Shown here: in pieces, positions 56,956 through 64,000 of the stretch
Numbering within the stretch: position 1 is the stretch's first letter
Layout of the letters: every line of letters starts with the position of its first letter
Source: Cordilura impudica
Lineage: Eukaryota > Arthropoda > Insecta > Diptera > Scathophagidae
DNA length: 64,000 nt
Direction of reading: 5' to 3'
Assembly: GCA_963682025.1 (NCBI GenBank)
Contig: OY821520.1
Span: 89,329,670 to 89,393,669, forward strand
Notes under the pieces: generated by a model
The model's input: the letters and a program-made list of their open reading frames with translations, nothing else
Databases searched by the model: none
What the model was told of the DNA's origin: nothing
Program-made: the position numbers and the translations under genes

Positions 56956-57084
56956 GATTTTTTTTTGACACTTTTTTAAAATCAAACAAAAAGCGCCATC
57001 TATGTATCACTTATAGCAATTAACTGCAGGTTTTCTGGTGATATAAAAATAATTATTATTATTTATAATTTCAACCGGTTAAAT

Positions 57085-57163
57085 TTAAGTTTTTCGTTTT
57101 TGATTTTTAATTTTTCATGTTTTCATTTTTTATTTTTCTCTTTTCACTTTTTATTTTCCCTTT
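57085..57163. repeat. TTTTTCATTTTTTAT-type pyrimidine array, left part
   Basis: Imperfect TTTTTCATTTTTTATT units, same type as 58718-58952. Confidence 0.75.
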
Positions 57164-57917
57164 TTTATACCTTATACCACTATGTGGTTTGGGTATAATG
57201 ACTTTGTGCTGCTGTTTGTAACAACCAAAAATATTTAACCTAGACCCATCTTTAATTATACCGATCGAATCAGAATCACTTTCTGAGTTGATTTAACAAT
57301 GTCCGTCCGTCCGTCCGTCCGTCTGTGTGTCCATGTAAAGCTTGTAATCAAACTGCAGGTCGCAAATATGAATATGTTTTGACGAAATTTGGCATATAAG
57401 CTTTTATCGGCCATGGGATCAACGCTATTGAAATTGGTGAGAATCGGTCCATGTTCAGACCTAGCCCCCATACAAATTACCCATATGAAATCGACATAAA
57501 TTGCCATAAGATCCAAATTGTCATATAGATCTTACTCAAATTGGGTTTATATGCGTTCATTACATCCACTAATAAGTAGTCCAAAAATGATCCTTTGTCT
57601 TAAGTCTATTAAAAAACAAAAATATTGCACTGATTCTTCTCAAATTTTGTTTGTACATATTTTTACAAAATACAAGAGACTTTACCAAACATGATCAGGA
57701 TCGGTCCATTTTTGGACCTAGTCCCTTTATAGATATAGCATCCGATATGAACTTTTTCATATCTGCAGCCAAAAAAATTTATAAAAATCCCACTCAAATT
57801 TGGTTTTTGCTTATTTTCAATGTCCAGTTAGTTGGGCCTAAGAGAAAAGGTTTCTAAACGCATGGTATAGGGTATCGTATAGTCGGTCTAGACCGACTAT
57901 AATTTTCTTACTTGTTT
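57164..57917 (+). mobile_element. DINE-like helentron, copy h (tandem pair, first)
   Basis: Complete: the 5' hairpin ATACCTTATACCACTATGTG, GTCCGTCCGTCCGTCCGTCT (57301 on), a perfect 3' palindrome and CTTACTTGTTT at 57917. About 25 bp that other copies have between the CCAAAAATGATCC and AAGTCTATTAAAAAAC blocks is changed or missing near 57595. Confidence 0.9.
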
Positions 57918-57926
57918 ATTTTTCAT

Positions 57927-58717
57927 TTTTATACCCTATACCACTATGTGGTTTGGGTATAATGACTTTGTGCTGCTGTTTGTAACAACCAAAAATATTT
58001 GACCTAGACCCATCTTTAATTATACCGATCGAATCAGAATCACTTTTTGAGTTGATTTAAAAATGTCCGTCCGTCCGTCCGTCCGTCCGTCCGTCCGTGT
58101 GTCCATGTAAACCTTGTAATCAAACTGCAGGTCGCAAATCTGAATATATTTTGATGAAATTTGGTATATAAGCTTTTGTCGGCCATGGGATGAACGCTAT
58201 TGAAATTAGTGAGAATAGGTCCATATTTAGACCTAGCCCCCATACAAATTACCCCTATGAAATCGACATAAATTGCCATAAGATCCAAATTGTCATATAG
58301 ATCTTACTCAAATTGAGTTTGTATGCGTTCATTACATCCACTAATGAGTAGTCCAAAAATGATCCCTTTGGCCCCATATAGACTGCTTCCCGATCTTCAC
58401 TTAAATCTATTAAAAACAAAAATAATGCACTGATTCTTCTCAAATTTTGTTTGTATATATTTTTGCAAAATACAAGAGACCTTACCAAACATGATCAGGA
58501 TTGGTCCATTTTTGGACCTAGTCCCCATATAGATATAGCATCCGATATGAACTTTTTCATATCTGCAGCCAAAAAAATTAATAAAAATCCCACTCAAATT
58601 TGGTTTTTGCTTATTTTCTATGTCCAATTAGTTGGGCCTAAGAGATAGGGTCTCTAAACGCATGGTATAGGGTATCGTATAGTCTGTCTAGACCGACTAT
58701 AATTTTCTTACTTGTTT
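57927..58717 (+). mobile_element. DINE-like helentron, copy i (tandem pair, second)
   Basis: Complete and in the same orientation as copy h, starting 10 bp after its end; the spacer ATTTTTCATT has the sequence of the surrounding array. The (GTCC)n tract is the longest here (58065-58098). The 3' palindrome has one mismatch (TAGTCTGTCTAGACCGACTA). Confidence 0.9.
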
Positions 58718-58952
58718 ATTTTTCATTTTTTATTTTTCATTTTTCATTTTTTAATTTTAATTTTAATTTTTTATTTTTCAATTTTTTATTTTTCATTTTT
58801 TTATTTCTAATTTTTTATTTTTCGTTTCCCGTTTTTCATTTTTCATTTTTTATTTTTCATTTTTTATTTTTCATTTTTTATTTTTCATTTTTTATTATTC
58901 ATTTTTTATTTTTTGTTTCCCGTCTTTCATTTTTCATTTTTCATTTTCAAAA
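58718..58952. repeat. TTTTTCATTTTTTAT-type pyrimidine array, right part
   Basis: About 15-bp units TTTTTCATTTTTTAT repeated with variants, including two TTTCCCGTxTTTCAT copies at 58826 and 58915. It is one array with 57085-57163, split by the two helentrons. Confidence 0.82.
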
Positions 58953-58954
58953 GT

Positions 58955-59092
58955 TGTTATATATCATAATTTTTTCACCAACACGATCATAAGTCACATC
59001 GATTTTGTCTTACGCTCACATGTTACGCTGCTTTTGTGATTGAATAGTGAAATAGAAATTTATCCCCTGCGCGTATAGATGTTTACACATCG
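58955..59092 (-). repeat. Repeat D, copy 5 (partial)
   Basis: ATCATAATTTTTTCACCAAC, GCTTTTGTGATTGAATAGTG and CCCTGCGCGTATAGATGTTT then ACACATC match the minus-strand form of one half of repeat D. Confidence 0.6.
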
Positions 59093-59145
59093 AAAAAAAA
59101 AAAATAAAAATTACCAGATGGTATACATACGTAAATATGGTGAAC

Positions 59146-59247
59146 ATCTGCAAAGAAATACCTTTCAAATGGCGAATTTTTTTGTAAAATCGGTTGGTAG
59201 TTGAAGTTTTGGAATATGTCACAAGAAATTGCCTTGTTTATTAATAG
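59146..59247 (-). repeat. Hel-S Helitron 5' fragment
   Basis: AAAGAAATACCTTTCAAATG, TTTGTAAAATCGG and CACAAGAAATTGCCTTGTTT, then ATTAATAG match the first ~100 bp of the family on the minus strand. Confidence 0.7.
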
Positions 59248-59291
59248 ATACCTAATGTCATTATGCGTTACAAATGTAATGAACCGCTGAT

Positions 59292-59328
59292 ATATACCCT
59301 CTACACAGTGGGGAGGAGGGTATAAAAC
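59292..59328. repeat. Isolated helentron-type 5' hairpin
   Basis: ATATACCCTCTACACAGTGG to GAGGGTATAAA has the ATACCC/GGGTAT pairing of the helentron 5' end but no following element. Confidence 0.45.
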
Positions 59329-61097
59329 ATAAAGTACTTGAAAATTATTGGTTCAAATGTTAATTTTTAAATAAAAGTGTATCATTTTCTTAATCATTAT
59401 AAAACTTTAATTTTTTAATTAATTTTAATATAAATATTTGATGGAATTTTATAACTGATTAACAAAACAGTAACTAAAAGTGTTTAATTTTACATTCGCA
59501 CTTAACGTTCCATCTAAAATAAAAAGATCTATTAATATATAAAAAGTTTCTAATAAATTGAAGCTTATAATTAATTTAATTTTCAATTATTCGGAATGAA
59601 CAGTTACGAAAAAAGTGATTGAAAATGGTGCCACTGCATAGACAGCTTTATTAAAAAAGCTGCTAAATAGAAAAAAATAGGCTGCTTGGGTCTTTTATAG
59701 GCCCTAAATCCAGCGCGAAATGCACGAAGTTGACATCGCTGGTATCAAGGATATTTCTAAATATTTCAAAAGTATTGTCCTTGAAACGTTGGTATTTTGA
59801 ATGAGAACAAATTTCAAATAACTTGCAAATGAAATTTTTGGTTGCAAGAAAATAAAAATTATATATTTTCAAAGTATTTTTCGAAACCAATTTTTTATTG
59901 TCAAATGATATGAAACATATGTTTTAGCTAAAGAACCTCATGTTCTTATGTTCTCTAGTCAATTTCACAAAAAAACTTTAAGCAATTTTTGAATGTTTTT
60001 CCGTAAAATATTTTTTCTTTTAAATAATATTTTTCTTGTTTCTTTCTTTAATATCATTCAATTAAAAATAATTTATCAATTTTTAATAAGTTAGGCATCA
60101 CAAAGAAGAATTCTACATTCAAATAAATTGGATTTGGCTGGCATCACTACTGTTTCGAACATAAGTAAATAAAGTTGTGTCAGTAATATGCAAAAAAAAA
60201 AACTAAAAATTTGTGCTTTCAGTGAAATATTTTTCTAAAAGCCTTTATTTGTAATAATTAGTGTATTTTGAATCTATATCATAATTGAAAAAATTATAAT
60301 GGCAAATATATTGTGTAAATCAAAAGTTTTTATTATAGTTATAGAACAACTTCATCTCTAAAAGTGTGTTGTATTAGCATCGACCACCGATTAATCTACC
60401 GATAATATAGACGTTTTTTAAATCGTTTCTTTTAATAAAATCAGTTTCTATTTTTCTTTTTTTAAATAATGACAAGGATTAATATAAAACGTGATAAAAT
60501 TTAAACATCGATTGTTGTTTTTATATCTTAGGACCTGCTTAGTAGAAAAAGGGTATTTGTTTTTATTTCAGAAAGCCTTTTCTATGTGAATTAAAACAAG
60601 AAAAAATATTCTTATTGAAATTAGAGAACAGCATAATGCTCTTAATCATATCATACTCATACTCAGACCAACCCCAAAGCTGTTTCTATTATAATACTCC
60701 AGTTACATACATGATATTAAATACTTAATTTGTATGGGGCCGCCACACCCACTGATCTTATCCCACTTTTTTTTTAAATCACTTTTATCGTCGCCACGGT
60801 TAAAAATCGACCTAAAGTTTTTTTCGGCAGACTAGCAGACTTTACGAGTTAAAATAATGCGACTAAAAAATTTATTAATATATATATTTCAACAAAAACT
60901 CATTTCCCATTGACAACATTAATAAGATATAAAGTCGGTACGACTTTTTATAAAAAAAAGAACTTATTTAATTAAATGAATGCATACAACTGTTAAGCTT
61001 AATAACCTACAAAACACATATGAATCCAACATAATACAGAAAAACAAGAAAAATCAACTTATAAATGTCAACAGGAAAAAAAATTATTTCATAAAAA
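59329..61097. other. AT-rich DNA, nothing beyond a short repeat piece
   Basis: A piece related to the ~120-bp Helitron units lies at 60660-60790 (GGGGCCGCCACACCCACTGA). The 75-residue minus frame 59663-59890 has no recognised domain. Confidence 0.45.
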
Positions 61098-61903
61098 AAC
61101 AAGTAGGAAAATAATATTCGGTCTAGACCGACTATACGATAGCCTATGCCATGGTTTAGAGACCCTATCTCTTCGGTCCAAAAAATTCGACATAGAAAAT
61201 AATCATAAACCAAATTTGAGTGGCATTGTAATTAATTTTTTAGGCTGCAGGTATGAGAAAGCTCATATCCGATGCTATATTTATATGGGGACTAGGTCGA
61301 AAAATGGACCGCTCCTGACCATATTTGGCAAAGTTATTTATATTTTGAAAAAAAAATATTATCAAACCAAATATGAGATAAATCTGTACAATATTTCTGT
61401 TTTTTATACATTTAAGTGAAGACCGGGAAGCAGCTCTATATGTTGCCTATGACTAAGAGTTGTCCTATAGGGATTAGTTTCGGACAACTGATTAATAAAT
61501 ATAATAAACACATACAAACCCAATTTGACTAAAATCTATATGATAATTTGGATTTTATGGCAATTTATGTCAATTTCACAGGGATAATTTGCATGGGGAC
61601 TAGGTCTGAACATGGTCCGAATTTCACCAGTTTCATCAGGATTCATCCTATGGTTGGAGAAAGCTTATATACCAAATTTTGTCATAATATAATCATATTT
61701 GCGTCCTGTAGTTTGATATAAAGGGTTACATGGGCACACAGACGGACGGACACATGGACGGTCGGACGGATGAGCGTTGCTAACTCAACTCAGAAAGTGA
61801 TTCTGAGTCGATCGGTATTATAAAAGATGGGTCTAGGTCAAATATTTTTTGTAGTTACAAACAAGAGCACAAAGTCATTATACCCAAACCATAGGTATAA
61901 AAA
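61098..61903 (-). mobile_element. DINE-like helentron, copy j, nearly complete
   Basis: The minus-strand 3' end (AACAAGTAGGAAAATAATAT and palindrome GGTCTAGACC) at 61098, a degenerate GGAC tract near 61741-61770 and the ATACCC end at 61903. Here the 5' hairpin has lost its loop (CCCAAACCATAGGTATAAAA), so this copy may not be movable. Confidence 0.85.
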
Positions 61904-62514
61904 TGATGACATGGTCATACTTCCTAACGTTTTATATAAAAATAGTAAAACCTAATCGTAATATGGACCTCAGTATAAAAGAAAATAATTTAGTTTGGGA
62001 AGAGCAAAACATATATACTTTGAACTGAGTAATGTACACTCAAAATAATGGAGTTTATTTTATAAAACGCTAGAAGGATCCCACTGCAAAAGTTGAAAAA
62101 CAATAAAGCTAACAATATTTTATATGTTATGTTTTATACTAAAATAATAATGTTTATTTCTATTAGTAATATTGTATAATAATATAAAAATTAACTTTAA
62201 ATTACTTTTAGTAGAAGTTTAACTAATCGCAATTTAAGTATTCAACATCAAGATTGTAAAAATTTACTTTCTGTCTTAATTGGTTATATGTGTAGGAAAT
62301 ACACTTTATTTTAAATGAACAAATATGACTCCTATTAAAATTTTACTTTGAGTGTGTAAATAAATTTTAAAACAAAACACTCTTGGATAATAGTCAACAA
62401 CATTACATATTTATTCATATGAGCATGTTTAATTAAAGTTTTTTTTTTGCCTTTGCGTTTGTATGTGTGAATAATATGTTTTCTCACTAACATTCTCATT
62501 TCTATTTTTTACAG
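61904..62514. other. Intron 3' end before the transmembrane exon
   Basis: AT-rich DNA with a pyrimidine tract and acceptor just before 62515. No other feature seen. Confidence 0.55.
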
Positions 62515-62621
62515 GTTTCACATAGATAAACGTTGTCAACATCGTTGTTCCTGGAAATGTTTGAGTATCGCCTTAATTTTAATATCAGTCGTCCTAACAG
62601 CCATGTTGGCATATTTTGCAG
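62515..62621 (+). CDS. Ten-m: Teneurin (Ten-m-like) transmembrane exon
   Basis: The exon starts after TTTTTTACAG (acceptor AG at 62513-62514) and ends before a GTATGT donor at 62622. Its first base completes the Arg codon begun in the 41683-41952 exon, the next 35 codons are open, and the last base is the first of a new codon (phase 1). The product is [15 protein letters not shown] followed by a hydrophobic span [20 protein letters not shown] short Cys/Arg-rich cytoplasmic stretch next to one transmembrane helix is the arrangement in teneurins, which have the N terminus inside and a very large EGF/NHL/YD-repeat ectodomain outside. The ectodomain exons must lie downstream. Both the coding match and the phase match with the 270-bp exon support one transcript on the plus strand. 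Confidence 0.9.
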
Positions 62622-62639
62622 GTATGTACCGACTCATAT

Positions 62640-62686
62640 GATGATGATGATGATTATTATTATTATTATTATTTTTTTTTTTTTTT
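62640..62686. repeat. (ATG)n(ATT)n(T)n microsatellite after the exon
   Basis: ATG repeats, then about eight ATT units, then poly-T, starting 18 bp inside the intron. Confidence 0.9.
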
Positions 62687-63734
62687 GCAATCTTCTTAAT
62701 TCCTCTTTTATATGTAAATAAACTATTATGAATATGTAAACATGAAACCTTTTTCAGTTATTTTTTTCTTATTTTTCTATTTACCGTGTTTTAATCATAT
62801 TAAAAGTCTTTTGTGTTATGTCAACACTTTGACATAATGAAACAGTAGCCTCTCTTTGGATAGGATATGCTTCAAATTTCGGAATATCTTTTGATAGTAA
62901 TGGAAATCATATATCTGGAATACTAAGATCTCATATCAACTAATTTTGGGCAATAAAATTACCAACGAATGAACACGTTTTTAGAGAGCAGAGTATGATC
63001 AAAAAGTACGACTCCGTTTCTTTTCTCTTATGTGGAAAGTTTATTTAATTGCAGAAAAAAAAGAATAAAATTAAAAATTTCTATGCAAATGGATTTTTTA
63101 AATTTAAATGTTCAAGAAGAAAAAATATTGAAGTGTACATTATTCCGTAGAATCTTTCAGCAGAAAATAACTTAAAATACAAAAAAAAAAAAAACAAAAA
63201 TATTTAAATTATTTTTGTTTAAAAAGAAAATGTTTTATAAATTTAATTGAAAAAAAATTCTTGTAAAACCGGTAGTTTTCTCGTGGTTTAATTTTTATTA
63301 TTTTTTACGTCAATAAAAAACCCCGAATGTAGCTAGACAGAATAAATACAGTATCTCGTCTTTGTGTTCATATTTATCTATTCAAGTGAAATTATTAAAT
63401 GGAAAGCACAAAGCTACTAATTTATCTAAAATGTTATTATTTGTCTCAAAACATGCCCAAATTTGGTCTTTACAATTTTAATATATTAAGAGAGAAAAAT
63501 GATATTCAATATAGGCCAAGTATAAGACTCTCAATACCATGAGATTTTGGAGGACATCTTAATTATTAAAAAAGTTATTCAATTTATACCATGTAGGTGG
63601 CCATCCGATTGTGAAAAGTTTTCATTTCGATTATATTCACTGTGTGAAACTATCCTATATAAATATTTTTAATGAAAACTTCAGGATAATTCAAAAAGTA
63701 TTTTCAAAATGTTCTCTCTAGACAGCTTACACTG

Positions 63735-64000
63735 TATTTATACCCTGTACCCCTATGTGATGAGGGTATAATTAGTTTGTGCTCATGTTTGAATCTATCC
63801 AAAAAATTTCACTTAAACCCTCCTTTCATTATTCTGACCGACTCAGAAATACTTTATAATTCGATTTAGCGTTATATGTCCTTCCGTTCGTCTGTGTGTC
63901 CATTTAAACCTTGTAAACAACGACAGGTTGCAAACAGGAGTATATTTTGATGAAATTTAATACATATATAAGCTTCTATCGCACATAAAACGAATAGTAT
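63735..64000 (+). mobile_element. DINE-like helentron, diverged copy k, cut by window end
   Basis: TTATACCCTGTACCCCTATG, GGGTATAATTAGTTTGTGCT, a GTCCTTCCGTTCGTCTGTGT tract and TATATTTTGATGAAATTTAA match the 5' half; the 3' part lies beyond the window. It is more diverged than copies at 57164 and 57927. Confidence 0.8.

Larger units (their letters stand above)
41953..62514 (+). other. Teneurin intron, phase 2, 20,562 bp
   Basis: The stretch between the two exons has consensus ends (GTAAAT...TTTTTTACAG). I found no further coding exon of the host gene inside it. It is filled with a LINE fragment, a hAT remnant, a transposase-like pseudogene, an AT minisatellite and several helentron copies, each listed separately. 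Confidence 0.8.
62622..64000 (+). other. Downstream teneurin intron (partial)
   Basis: Begins with donor GTATGT. It contains an ATG/ATT microsatellite, AT-rich DNA without a recognisable gene, and the 5' part of a helentron at the window end. Confidence 0.65.

Noticed and set aside
57085..58952. Long terminal repeats of an LTR retrotransposon (two ~760-bp direct copies)
   Set aside because: The copies are adjacent with a ~10-bp spacer, lack TG...CA ends, primer-binding site and polypurine tract, and match helentron copies elsewhere that are solitary.
1..64000. tRNA, rRNA, CRISPR or bacterial-type operons
   Set aside because: No cloverleaf, rRNA core or regularly spaced array was found by eye, and the composition, introns and repeats are those of an insect nuclear genome.

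Overview
The window looks like about 64 kb of an AT-rich dipteran genome, probably a calyptrate fly. It is almost entirely intronic and repetitive DNA of one very large plus-strand gene. Two short exons are convincing: 41683-41952 (270 bp) and 62515-62621 (107 bp). They join in frame and encode a Gly/Gln/His/Pro-rich cytoplasmic segment, then a Cys-rich juxtamembrane stretch and a single transmembrane helix. I recognise this as a teneurin, most likely Ten-m (odz). The intron between them is 20,562 bp, the upstream intron is longer than 41 kb, and the downstream intron runs off the end. I see no other host gene, no tRNA or rRNA and no CRISPR; the fly assignment rests on the teneurin exons and on DINE-1-like repeats.

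The rest is a layered set of mobile elements. Rolling-circle elements dominate. (a) About a dozen DINE-1/INE-1-like helentron copies of roughly 0.8 kb or less carry a 5' ATACCC...GGGTAT hairpin, a (GTCC)n tract, a 3' palindrome and a CTTACTTGTT end; one is nested inside an opposite-strand copy and two lie head to tail. (b) A short canonical Helitron family of about 376 bp has 5'-TC and hairpin-CTAG-3' ends. (c) Two longer Helitrons share an internal ~120-bp repeat; one retains a decayed PIF1-type helicase tail and the other carries a 1.3-kb mariner.

Cut-and-paste elements include a nearly complete DD41D mariner with a TA duplication (4685-5979), two mariner fragments, a hAT remnant with an exact 8-bp duplication (44611-45794), a MITE (12218-12369) and a foldback (26087-26490). 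Four uncharacterised transposon-type gene families occur. One is intact: a 431-residue ORF flanked by ~590-bp inverted repeats (33481-36304). One is a pseudogene between divergent ~220-bp inverted repeats (9895-13505) that has since taken a helentron and a MITE. The other two are pseudogenes at 17843-19451 and 45970-46640. Non-LTR retrotransposon remnants lie at 38653-41150, 43397-44010 and about 36920-37720. A hammerhead-like motif of the Penelope type is at 28850-28892. An AT-rich minisatellite at 47790-50190 surrounds a block of ~115-bp tandem units.

Most elements are broken and interleaved, so the window reads as a fossil record of successive insertions into a teneurin intron. The best candidate for something undescribed is the 33481-36304 element.
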